Shown here piece after piece: positions 10,605 through 21,794 of a stretch of DNA of 64,000 nucleotides. The notes beneath the pieces were generated by a model, which was given only the letters and a program-made list of their open reading frames with translations, had not been told where the DNA came from and did not search any database. A program made the position numbers and the translations under genes. Source of the DNA: Parascedosporium putredinis. Lineage: Eukaryota > Ascomycota > Sordariomycetes > Microascales > Microascaceae. The stretch spans positions 2,170,001 through 2,234,000 of the forward strand of contig CASHTG010000017.1 of the NCBI GenBank assembly GCA_949357655.1. Direction: 5' to 3'. Each line of letters starts with the position of its first letter. The stretch's first letter is position 1.

Positions 10605-13252
10605 TGCCTTTTACCTATCTCTCTCTCTCTCTCCCCTTCCCTTTCCAGCCGTTGACCTTTCTTTCTTTTTCTCTGCTCCTTCTCTGCGTCTCATATCTTC
10701 CTCTTGCGGGCACGCATGTACACTGCCTTTCCAGTTGCTCATCGATGTATAGCCGCTGGGCTCCTCGGCGATTTTTAACCTTTGCATCTTTCGTTGCTTT
10801 TCACTTGCTCCTTTCCACCCTTCCATTTCAAGAAAAGGGTAGGGAGGAGATTAGCTGATTAATTGCAATGTGATCTAAGATGAACAAGAGACAAGAGACA
10901 GTTGATAAGCGGATAGTATACTGGGGTATAGGAGTGGATATCACGCCCCTTGGCAATTCTCCGTTTGCTTCATTCCTCCAAATCTCGTTGGATTATAAGA
11001 GAAGTAGAAGATTAGGGTTGAGACGGATCGGCCACGGGGGTGGGGGCCACCGAGGTAGCCTCTTTGGGGGCTTGATGAGCTGGAGGTGGAAGATGGGGTA
11101 GCTGTCAAGAGAGTAAGGTTCCGAATGGGTAAGAGCCAAGACCCAAGGGGGTACCAGAACACTGCCAAAGAAAAAGAGAGAGGAGAGAGAGACAGAGAGA
11201 GACAATCTCTAGTGTGAAAGGGCTCGGGGGTGTGAGAGAACGGGGGAGTGTTTTGGGGGCCGGGCTGGGCGTCCAGCATCATTTGGAGGTAGAGCGGCGT
11301 GGGCGTGTTGGATGGGAGATGCTGGGGGTGGAAACCATTCATCTACAACTGCACCTTGAACTGAGCACCAGCTCCCGCTGTCACGAGCCCAGCCTTTTCT
11401 ACCTCCTGTATACCTCTGTCTACATATCCCGTTCATATGTTGCAGGCTCCTGCTTAGAATTTCCTAGACCTTTGGTCTCCGCCGCCCATTCTCCTATGGC
11501 TTCTTTTCTTGTTCACTACATACCCGCCTCCCGCCTCGTTCACCCGACTACACACCTCCAAACTCGTCTCGGCCCTTTACACCCCTCCCCCTCCATCCTT
11601 TCCCCGGCGCTCCTCTGCCTCTCTGGAGGTGCTTGACGAATGAACACGAAAGCGGCTCCTCCCTCCGTCTGCTACGCCCTCTTTCCACTCCCTCTTCTTC
11701 CTCCCACCCTTCCCAGATCGCCCTTTCTTTTCTCTTCTGTTCTTTTCCCACGCGCCATGTAATCTCCTCCCACCCTTCTCCTCGAATCCTTTTTCTCCTG
11801 CGGCCTGCCTCGTTGGACGAGAAGTATCCGTGTGGCTAGTTCTAGGATGAACCTCAGGGAACCCCATTTCTGCGTGGCCCCTTTCTAAGAGTGGGATAGA
11901 TTGATGAGACAAGGAGAGCCCTCAAATTCATCCCATGGTTTTGGGTGTCATCAGTCACGGCCAGTGGCGCTCTAGGCCGTCCTTGTTCCCTTTCCCTTGC
12001 TGTCGCGTTTCTTTTCACGTCTTTCCTTTCTCCCTTCCTTATTCTTCCCTCTATCCCTCTTTCTTTTTTTTTTTTTTTTTTTTTTTCGCTCTTTTCCCTT
12101 AGTCTAAGGGTGAGGTAAACAAGCGAGTAGGGAAAGCAAAGGACAGACTATTCTTGGCTTATTAGCTGGTATTGTGGATGTGAACGTAGCGGGACTTACC
12201 GACCTTTCCTGTCCCCCATAATTGCACTCTCCGCCCATGGCCAGCCCTTTGGCGGGTACTAAGTAGGTGACACTGGGCCTTGTGGTTAAAAACAAAAGAA
12301 AACATAAAAAAAGAAAAGAAACACGAAAGAGGGCAGAAGGAGAAGAAGATACAGTCTTCCCTACATAGGAACGACGGGAGGTTGGAAAACCACCAAATTT
12401 GCCATCTTTTTCTATTTCTAGTCCCTCTGTTTTCTCTTTCTCCCCTGTTCCCCTTGCCGACTATTGCGAGTGACCTCTTCAGGGACTTCAATGTTCTCAC
12501 TGCTGATTTCAGGTCGGCTTTGAGCGCAAGGGTGGGCTGTAGAAACGGTTCACTTGCCTTTTTTCACCTTTCACATCGATTTCTTACTTTCTTACCCTCT
12601 TGCCTAGATCCCGCTCTCTTCATATTGGCTGTTTCGTCTCGTTCCTATTCTTTGGGTTCCCTTAAACCCCTGGTATCATTCTCATCACTTTGTATCTTGC
12701 TGTTCTCTCCCTTCTTCCTACTGGTGAGATACCCACCCTCTGACGTATATATACCTTGGAAGGTTGACTCCTGAGAGGGCGGGGATAAGAAAGAAAAACG
12801 AAAGAGGTCACCTTATCCCACTGACACTACCTCTCATGGCCGCGGGTTCATCTACCTCGAGGACCCGCCTGTTAGGAGAAAGTAGGTATATACCGGAATC
12901 TTTGTTTGGCCTCGCCGTGCTTTTCTGTTTCTCCGGCTTTCACCTTTATTTTTCCTACTCGGAGCTTTCCTTCCCTCGTTCCCGACACCGGGGCAGAGGC
13001 TTGTTGACCATCTCCCTCTCTCCCTCTCTATCGCTTTGTTCCTATTCTTTCCTATTGAGGGTTTCCGAGGGACCAAAGGACTAGCTCCTTGAGTACATCC
13101 GATCTGAGCTCTACTGTCTGACCCTTTTCAAAGCCCTTCTTACCTGTCTCTTTGTCTCCCTCCCACTCTATCATTCTGCACACATACATCCGCCGCCTAC
13201 GCGTATATTCGCACGTCCCTGTCGACGACCTGTCAGCTGCTGAAGAAGCCTG
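10605..13252 (+). promoter_or_regulatory. Long pyrimidine-rich leader upstream of the Zn2Cys6 gene
   Basis: From about 10.6 kb, and especially from 11.4 kb to the start codon at 13253, the + strand is dominated by CT-rich tracts (CTCTCT runs at 10618..10633, many CTTTTC/CCTTCC blocks and a T23 run). CT-rich DNA just upstream of transcription starts is common in filamentous fungi. A stretch of 2.5 kb suggests a long promoter and/or a long 5' untranslated leader with many short upstream frames. The extent of transcription cannot be seen from sequence. Confidence 0.4.
12064..12086. repeat. Poly(T) run, T23
   Basis: Uninterrupted run of 23 T within the pyrimidine-rich leader. Confidence 0.9.
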
Positions 13253-16200
13253 ATGGCGCACGTAACCACATCAGACGAGCCGCACAAGCGGAAGAAGATC
13301 GACGCTCGGGATGTTGGGGGAGGCGGTGGGCAAGGGCGAGTGCCAGCGCCAACAGCAGCATCGGCAGAGGCACCAGCGCATACACATACACACACAAGGA
13401 CCACAGCAGCGGCAGCATCAGCATCAACGTTGACATCGGCATCAGCAGCAGCAGGTGATGGGGCAAGCAGTACCGCTGGCGCCGGTGCCGGTGACCTTGA
13501 TCCCTGTGGGGAAAGCCGATCCGCCCCAGCAGCCTGTCGCATATGGCGTTGTCGTTCTCTCCACATCGAGGTATGTCGTGCCTCTTCTACCTTCTGTTCT
13601 CCTCCCACCCATCCTCTTGGCTTCCGCCCCCCCAAAGTTCCCTTCTGCTGCTCTGTCTACCTGCCTCACCCCTTCGCCTGTTTAGCTTCTTTGGTTTTTC
13701 CTATCTCTTCTCTCTTTCTGCGTGTCTTTCTGCTCCCCACCTATTTCCTTCGTCTCCTGCCCCTCCTCATTTTCCGTCCAACCTTCTTTTCCTTTTCTAT
13801 TAGTTTTCTTTTCCCGCTCCTCCCACGACGGCACATCTCCATCTTCGTGCCACACCCCATCCCACCCCCTCACCCCCAACACACATACACTCTCTCCCTC
13901 TCCTCCCCTCTTCCTCTCTTTCCTCCCATTCCTCCCCTTCAACACCCATTTTGGGCAATATTGGGCAGCTGGACGTCTTTCGTTTCGGAAGATTCCTGAC
14001 CTGCAACACATGTCTTCCCCTTTTTATCTCTCTCCGCCATCTTGTGCGCCGTAGCTGCCTTTGTTCCTTTTGCCTCTTCCGCGTTATTAGACTTGATTTG
14101 TTTCTTTTCCATTCTTTTTCTTTTCTCCTCTTCCCTTACAAAGGCCGTGCCTCTCGCCCTCTTCTATCCTCCCTCTTCCGAGCCAGGGCCCAAGCTCTCT
14201 CCCTCCTTTCACACCGCCATCATTATATCTCTTCACCATCTTTGTTCTAGACTCGCTGCTCCAAGGAGGTATGCTTCCCCAGGTGCATGTGTGAGCGCGA
14301 GTGTGTATTGTTGGCTTGCGTTGGCCCACCAACAAAACAGAGCAAAAAGAGAAAGGGTGAGAGAGAAGAGAGACGAAAGGGGCTCGAGTCCTGTTCCGCC
14401 GCGGAGCGTGTTTCTCCCCTTCTCGGCGTGCGTTGGCGTGGAACATAGCCACCCTCGTGCTAAGAAAAGTCCTTTCCTCACAGTTTATCCCCCACTGCCT
14501 CTTCCTCGCGCGGGGATAGCTCTCGAAAGAGAGAAGAACGAGCAAGGCCGACTAGAAAAGACCATCCTGCCCTTGCGTGCCAGCTACAGATGCTTGACCG
14601 TCTCTTGTCCGAGCGCAAGATGACTGCCTTTGTGGTCACCGGTAACCACATCCCCTCTCCCTCTTGGCCCATTTGTTCAACCTTAACCTCTCTCTGGGCT
14701 GTGGTTTTTGAGAATGTTCAGCACCTACCTTCATCCCCGCCTGTTGCGCAACCCGCTTGTTCCGTCCGTTCCTGTTTTGTTCTCTTCCTTTTCTCATATA
14801 CTCTTCATTTGCTGTGCTGTACCACCCTACCCGCGAGTGGCGCGTATGGGCCAACGTTAGCCCTGCTTGGAGCTTTGGAGAGAAGCCTAACATTTTGGGT
14901 CTAAGTAGGAGCACCGGCGTCCGCGCCCATCAACTATTACTCTCGAGCTAGCTACGAGAAACTGGCCTTGGTACAAGGGGACGGCGATGTGTTTGCGCAC
15001 CTTATGAAGCTCCTCTCCGAATATGAAGGTATGCGATATAAGCCTTTTGCTCCTCCAAGGTTATTGAGCCAAGGGCGCTCGGGGATCTTTGTGTTGTTTA
15101 CCGTTCCCGTTTGGAAGTAGTGCGCTAACGGATAGCTCCTTGTCTTGCGCTTTTCTCGCCCGTTAGGAGTCATCGCGCGCCAGGAAAGCTTGGCCGTAAA
15201 CCTCGGCGCGAAGCTCACGGCGCCCCGTCTCGTCCAGGCGGCAGAGAGGGCCTTCGAGAGTCCCATTATCACTTCTCCCCCAGACACCACAGACACAGAA
15301 CCCAGTGCGATGGGCCGATATCATCCACCATGCGCGATCCAATCCCACCAACTTCTCAACGGTGGTGCTTCCGGGCGGCGGTCGCATATGTAGGTTCACC
15401 CTCAAGGGGGTGCAGGTTGAGGTGAGCGAGGACGACTGGCGGCTCATCGCTACCGGAGCAATGAACAACTTAATTCCCCAGGGCCCTACGGAAGAGGACG
15501 AGAACGCAGAGTTGGCGACAGTGGATATATTGGAGAAGAGGCTAGAGAGTTTGGCCCGGACTGCCGAAGAAGTGACAAGGAGCGCAAACAGGCTGGTGCA
15601 CGCTCTTAGGGGAAGAAGGTCGGGCATTGTCGAGCAGATGATGCAGCAACCACAGCAACCACAGCAGGGTCAGCAACCTCAGTCAGGAGGGGCGACAGGG
15701 TTCCAGGCCGTGAACCGGCGGAAACGAAAGAACAGCATGAGGGGCGGTATTGGCTTGGAATCGGGTGACCTCCATGCGGAGCTTCTCCAGCAGTTTAGCT
15801 CACCTTCACCATCGCCTAGTATGTACACGCGGCCCATCTACGCTATCCAGCCAGGTCCCGCGCAGGGCCACATCCAGGTCTCCACGGCCACGGCCACCGG
15901 ACAGGGTGCCCCTCCTGGAGCGTACATGATGGCCAGCCCCACGGCACGGTATGCCCCCATCGCGCCGAGTGGGAGGCTCCCCACAACCACCGGCGACACC
16001 GAGGCGAGAATCAGCAGCCGAGGATGCGGAGGCGTTGCACCGACCACTCATTACGAGCATGATCGAAACGCTTGGCAAGGGAGACGAGATCGTGCCAGCG
16101 TGCGACAGATGCAAGAGGCTAAAAGTCGAATGTGTGAAGCACCTAACGGCATGCCAGGGGTGCACCAAGAAGCACGCCAAGTGCACGTGGAGAATGGCTA

Positions 16201-16946
16201 CAGAGGAGGAAATTGCGGAGCTCAAGCAACGCAAGGAGATGCGGAAGAGGGCGGTGAAGAAGGGATCCGATGGGCCTCTGCCCGGGGCGAGCGCCATCAT
16301 CGCAAGCGTCGGCGGTGCTGGAGCGGTCGTAGGCGGGCATGGCATCGAGAGGGACGAGAATAGGTTGCCAAGCATTATGCAGCAACATCAACAGCTACCG
16401 CCGTCGCTACCTCCACAGCCGACCCCAACGGGTCAAGGCGGACACCGCCATGACCTTGCGAGTAGACTAACCGATGAACCGTCCCCTCCACGGGGGCTCC
16501 ATCGGCAGGCCGGGATGGCATCGGAAAGTGACGACACCGCTTCTCGCCATGTGCCGCCAGCCCACCAGCACCACCTGCACCATCACTCACATCCGCATCC
16601 GCACCCGCACTCGCACCCGCACCCGCACCCACATCCGCATCCACACCACCAGCAGCACAAGCAACCACAACAACAGCAACAACGGAAACCGCCGAGCCTT
16701 GGGGAGGCGGAAACAGAGGATGCGTCACCGCCACCGGCTTCGCGAATGGACATCGACTCCATCACAACACAGGCGCCGAGCCCGCCGCGCAAGCTGCTTC
16801 CGACAACGGGCCTACCGCGAGACCCTAACTTCGTGAGCGCACCCGTCAAAGAGGTAGAGATGACGGAAGCTCAGGCGGCGGCCGCGCTGCCGAGCCCGCC
16901 GGTTGTATCGGGCCACGTGGGGCCATTCTTGAAGCAAGAGGGATAA
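13253..16946 (+). CDS. Zn2Cys6 fungal transcription factor with late zinc cluster; frame broken in several places
   Basis: Best model has four exons: 13253..13570, 14584..14641, 14909..15028 and 15167..16946. Introns are 1013 bp (unusually long), 267 bp and 138 bp. A Q/A/G-rich N-terminus with the basic patch HKRKK is followed by a structured region (VVVLS, then YEKLALVQGDGDVF and DDWRLIATGAMNNL) and a helical stretch (DILEKRLESLARTAEEV). The binuclear zinc cluster CX2CX6CX6CX2CX6C starts at about residue 480 (CDRCKRLKVEC, GCTKKHAKC). A low-complexity tail follows: His/Pro repeats at 16590..16650, polyQ, and TPPRK-like segments. The reading frame changes inside exon 1, near 15300 and near 15953..15982. 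The changes fit one-base losses in C runs (C5 at 15953..15957 and C4 at 15979..15982). With seven such corrections the spliced frame is exact, at about 760 residues. The zinc cluster marks a sequence-specific DNA-binding regulator. Target pathway unknown. Confidence 0.75.
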
Positions 16947-18420
16947 GTTCCATATATTATTACCCTAGCGGCCCTCGAAGGATACGAGACCGCATGAGGA
17001 TCAAGTTAGCGGAGGGCTAGTGAAGGGTGTGAGGAGATGCTCTTGTGGCCCTTTCGGGCATCCATGGATGGCTTTTTCACAATTTTGCATCGGGATGGCT
17101 GTATTTGGTTATTTGACGACCCAGCCCTGAGGTGAATGCTAAAAGGATGCAGAAATGGCGCAGAAGAAACCAAAGACTGCATTGGAGAGTTTTAAAGCAG
17201 GGCGGCCTTATCTCTCAATTGTGTTTTTCTTTTCTAGGTTATTCCTCTCAGGAGGCAGGAAGCGGGAAGTTTGCATCATATTTGCGCGTCAAAGGAATTG
17301 AAACTCTAAGGATTGATACAAGTAATAGCCTCAATATTTCAGAGGGGCGTTTCAAGGCTTTACCATTCCTCTATAAGTCACTACATGTAATCGTTGAAAC
17401 GTATTCTTCAGTGGGTCCCCCGGTGGCCTCCCGCTCCCGCCCGCTCTCAAACAAAGAGTGATATTCTCACAAAGGAACATAAACATCCGCAAATGATATT
17501 TCACAACTCGACAAGGCAGACAAAGTTTTCGCGTGATGCTGCGTCGTCCAAGTTTAGTAGTGGTCTGTAATATAGTCTGTGCAGCTGCTCTTTCCCTGCG
17601 TCACCATCACGGCTGATCCCGCCGAGCGCGCTGGGAACCAATCAGGTGTTCCCTTTTTCTTAGCGTTGGGCTCTGCGCGCTGGCGAATGACGAGGTTCCC
17701 AAAAAAAAGAAAGAAAAGAAAAGAAGAGAAAAAAAGAAAAAAAAGCTGGAAGCGTGTTACTAATGATCCCTGTCATCGCCAACGAACTTGGAAATCGCCA
17801 AAAGGGAGGGCGGAATCCCAGCAGGCAAATTCGAAGGAGAAAAAAGGGCCCAAAAAAAAAGCGTTGCCTCTTCGCATGATTCGATTTTCCGTTCACACTC
17901 ACGGAAATTACCATTGCCGACCTTTTCTCTTGTGCGCTACTCTCATCACGACCTGTCCTGCGGAGGTTTTTCTTTTTATGAAGGAACGCAAGGGGTTTAA
18001 GCTTTAATTCTTGTTTTCTTCTTCCTTCACTTCCAATTCTTTAAATCAATTTAATAATCCTCCATTCTTTCTTCCATTCAACTATCACTCCCACTTGCGA
18101 CACGCCCATCGCCACGAAGGCACATCCTCTACGCGACATATGGGGACCTGAGGGCCTCACGACTCTCCTTGCGATCTCGCATCCTTTCCAACACTAGTGC
18201 GATTTACTGAACCATCATTCGTCACGCGACACGTCACCGAAACCCCGACTCATCCTAGCCTTGGCTATCGAGCCTCGAAGACGAGGGGGAACCAAAGGGA
18301 AAAGCGAATCCACGAGATCCCTCCCCTTAGATACCGAAGGCGCCATCTGATGCATTCCCAAGAACAACACTTCCGCGGCGTCGGAGGGCCGAGGATACTC
18401 CCATTGCCGACCGAGCCGTG
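16947..18420. other. Intergenic region between the Zn2Cys6 gene and RIM2
   Basis: 3' flank of the regulator and promoter/5' leader of the carrier gene. Contains one palindromic ATCCATGGAT (17060..17069) and a purine-rich tract (17701..17740). No supported gene. Confidence 0.5.
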
Positions 18421-19692
18421 ATGGTACAGTCCCGCGAGACTGGCGAGGTGTTGCCTAATGCCGTGCCAGAAGCCTCGCCGTTTGCCAAATCGTGGGCTCA
18501 CTTTGTAGCTGGAGGGTAAGCGACCACTCAGTTTCCCTTTTGCCCCTTGTTCCTTTCCTTTTGGGTGATCTTTCTCGGTTTATACAGCAAGAACTGCCTC
18601 TGTTAAACGGTCCAAACTAACCTTTTCTTGTAGCGTCGGCGGCATGACGGCAGCAGCGGTCACCGCACCTCTTGATGTACTGAAGACTCGACTCCAATCC
18701 GACATGTACCAGACGCAAGTACGGGCCTCACGAGCGGCGCACGCCCAGCTAGGCTCACTCAACCTGGTGCGGTCGGCGAGCCTGCACCTGCAGGAGACAA
18801 TACAGATCCTGGCGTCAGTGTACCGAGTAGAGGGTGCTCGGGCGCTGTTCAAGGGACTGGGGCCGAACTTGGTGGGTGTAGTGCCGGCGCGGAGTATCAG
18901 TTTCTACACATACGGCAACGGCAAGCGGCTGATCGCGCAATACGGGAATGGAGGTCAGGAGGCGGCGTGGGTGCACCTGTCGGCGGCGGTGATGGCGGGC
19001 ATTGTGACGTCGACAGCAACGAACCCCATTTGGATGATCAAGACGCGACTGCAGTTGGACAAGAACGTAGCGGAGCAGAGCGGGGGCGTGACGCAGCGGC
19101 GTTATCGCAACAGCTGGGACTGCACTCGCCAGATCCTCCGCCAAGAGGGTGTGCGCAGCCTTTACAAGGGCATGAGCGCCAGCTACCTAGGCGTGGCCGA
19201 GTCCACCATGCAATGGGTCATGTACGAGCAGATGAAGCGCTACCTCGCTAACAGGAACGACTTCATTGAGCGCAGCGGGCGGGAGAAGACGGTGTGGGAC
19301 AAGGCCGTGGATTGGACAGGCAAGGTGTTTGCCGCGGGCGGGGCGAAGCTGATTGCTGCCGTGATTGCGTACCCTCACGAGGTGAGCCCCCTCTCTCTCT
19401 CCCCTCCCACCATTTCGTCTTTCTCCGTCAAGCTTCTTTGTAGCTCAAGCTAACCGAATTCTGTTCCCCCTTTGTCTAGGTTGCTCGAACGCGACTTCGC
19501 CAAGCCCCCATGGCCAATGGACGACCTAAATACACTGGCCTCGTCCAGTGCTTCCGCCGCGTCTGGATTGAGGAAGGTCTCGCTGGGCTCTATGGAGGCA
19601 TGACTCCTCATCTCATGAGGACGGTTCCCAGTGCCGCGATCATATTTGGCATGTACGAAGGCATCCTGCGCGTTTTTGGCACTACCTCATAA
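18421..19692 (+). CDS. RIM2: Mitochondrial carrier, pyrimidine nucleotide type (Rim2/SLC25A33-36 family)
   Basis: Inner-membrane carrier that in yeast exchanges pyrimidine (deoxy)nucleoside tri- and monophosphates. Exons 18421..18515, 18634..19381 and 19480..19692, with introns of 118 bp (CTAAC branch) and 98 bp (GCTAACC branch). The spliced product is 351 residues with no frameshift. All three mitochondrial-carrier repeats are present with the PX[DE]XX[KR] signatures PLDVLKTR, PIWMIKTR and YPHEVARTR. The tryptophan-containing second signature (NPIWMIKTRLQL) is the hallmark of the Rim2 subfamily. Each repeat is followed by the matching KGL/YKGM/YGGM motif. The first ATG of the open frame is used. 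It sits 32 residues before the first repeat, a normal N-terminal length. Subfamily assignment rests on these motifs, not on a search. Confidence 0.92.
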
Positions 19693-21153
19693 ACGACCTG
19701 AATATGCTCGTGAAGGCGAGGAGGGGAATCGGAGTTCAACCTCAGGGTCAATGATCAGCGAGTTAGCAACCCTCCCTTTCTCTACTCATGACCAAGTTAC
19801 CAGTCATACCAGAACAAATCTCCACTATCACTCGCAACTATTTCAACCTCTCTCCTCCAAACATTACCTTCCCTTCCAGGGAAAACGAGGATGGTGAGGA
19901 AGGAAAGGAATCGAAGGACGACGAACGAAGATCAGCCGCTCCACCTTCTTGTACCAACACACACAACCATGCAACCTGTAACATTGCGTCAACTTTGTAT
20001 CACCACCAACCACCACGGCAATCAGGAGGGACGCGCGCACGCACGCGCATAAGTTTACAAAATCGGAACAAATAGAAGAGAATGCTTGGGTCCCACGACG
20101 GCGGAAGACGAAGGGCAACATATGAAGAGAAGATATTGGTTCCTCGCACCTGCGACGGGTTTAAGCGGGAAACGTAAAAACTGGGGATAGAGGCTCTCTA
20201 CTTGTTCGAAATCGGAGTTTTCGTCATCATCTTTTTTTCGGCGTTACCAACGTTGGGAGAGTGGGCCCATATCCTATCAAGCACATTATCAAAACCAAGG
20301 AAGAAAAAAAAAAAAAGAGAAGCTGAGAAGATGAGAAAAGAATATGACATTCCATGTAAGAAACTCGCAGGCAAACGGTTGGGGGGCTTGGAAAGGAGTG
20401 AGCCCGTTCTTGTACGATATCTCGAATGTACAAATATGAATATCCCACAATAGATGTCTTTTTGGACAAGACCGCGGAGAGGATTGTACGGCAATTCTCA
20501 TGGATGATGTATATAATATAGACAGGTGTGAGAAGAAACTAAACTGTTTAACCAATCCATCCTGCCAGACCACGCCAGTTGATACACATAACTTAATGCC
20601 ACCCGGGGAAAGAGCTTCGAGGTAACACCGACGTAAGACAGTGGTTACTTTAAGAGATCTTGTTACGCTCCTCAATTGTGTAGAAGATGCTACCACCTAT
20701 AAACATGAATGACGCGAATAATCCTAGCCGATATTCAGTTGAAGTGTGGCACGAGGTGGCAATAAGCGCTTGGCACAAAACGCAAGAGGCAAGAGTAGAG
20801 CTCGCAAACATCAATGGAAGTAAAGACAAATTGCGAGGGAAACGGTCAAAGAGAAAAGTAGCTGGCCTAGTTGGATACGGAACAGTAAAATGTAAGAGAG
20901 TCGAAAGGAGGGCAAGAGGAAGTAAAAGTAAAGTAAGATAAGGGAAAAAAAAAAAAAGAAAAAAAAAAGGGTGGAAGAAGGGTTACAAATATTCAGATGG
21001 CCGTCCCTATTTTGCCCCTCGTGATCGAGTTGTAATCCCGCGACTTTCTTGTTGTACACGGATATAAACGCCCATAAACTATCTGACAGCTGGTTGCAAA
21101 TCATGGCCTACGGAAACCAGATCTGGTGGGATTCTCTTCAAAAGCTTGCGAGC
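19693..21153. other. Convergent intergenic region between RIM2 and SNX3
   Basis: RIM2 (+) and SNX3 (-) converge here, so 3' UTRs are expected. The middle part is AT-richer, with A-rich runs (20306..20320, 20947..20969). Open frames are short and without domains. Nothing else supported. Confidence 0.5.
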
Positions 21154-21794
21154 TCACCAGGCGTTCCGATCCCAGTTTGGATCTGTTAGGTTGGTCAGCC
21201 CCGGTACAAGTTATTAGCAAATTGGCTGTTCCCCGCACGTGTGATTTGCGAGTGCGCACGCAAAGAAGCGTCATGGCTTCACCAAGCAATAGTCAAGAGG
21301 GAACCAAACTAAAGAAACATGGCTATTCCAATCCGGAAACCAGATACACCAGAAAATAAAAGGCTGAGGTAGATGGGAAAAACGGAGAAAGATGAAGAAA
21401 ACTTACCCTGTACGAATGCGGCGAGCACCTTACTCCCCGTCTGCAGAAGCGGATGGCCCACGACGATCTTGAGGAACTTTTCGAGGCCCGCCCTCCGACC
21501 CTCAATTACATCGTCGCTAAACCGATTGGTGAAGACTTTTCCGGGTAGCGGGGGATGGTGACGCGGGCGCTCTCGCGCTCGAGGATATCGCGAAAATACT
21601 CAAAGTCGGAGTAGCGGCGACGGACACTGGACTGGCGCAGTTTGAAGGCGGGGATGTTGGTACGGCAGAGTATCTCGTAGTCGGTGTACATGTGACGGCC
21701 GACGCCGTGGGTCCTCGGGTTGCGGACCTCGATCTCGAGGAAGTTCTCGGGGGCCGTAAATCTCGTCAAAGGACTGTTGGCGAGTGTCGGGCAT
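21154..21794 (-). CDS. SNX3: Sorting nexin Snx3/Grd19 (PX domain), two apparent frameshifts
   Basis: PX-domain protein that binds PI3P on endosomes and helps retromer recycle cargo to the Golgi. Main exon 21794..21407, intron 21183..21406 (224 bp), last exon 21182..21154 encoding DPNWDRNAW and a TGA stop. The conserved start MPDTRQQSFDEIYG is followed by PENFLEIEVRNP and the PX core. RRYSDFEYF supplies the phosphoinositide-binding arginine, and PPLPGK and RFSDDVIEGRRAGLEKFL follow. The frame is broken at two C runs (on the + strand G5 at 21749..21753, apparently two bases short, and G5 at 21550..21554, one base short). Correcting both gives exactly 139 residues plus stop. Some homologues begin with MQ just before this Met, so a tiny upstream exon is possible. 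The whole chain matches the family closely, so decay is unlikely. Confidence 0.93.

Noticed and set aside
15949..16014. Intron with a GTATGC donor inside the Zn2Cys6 exon to explain the frame change
   Set aside because: The available acceptors with pyrimidine context give lengths divisible by three and do not change frame; two C-run losses fit better.
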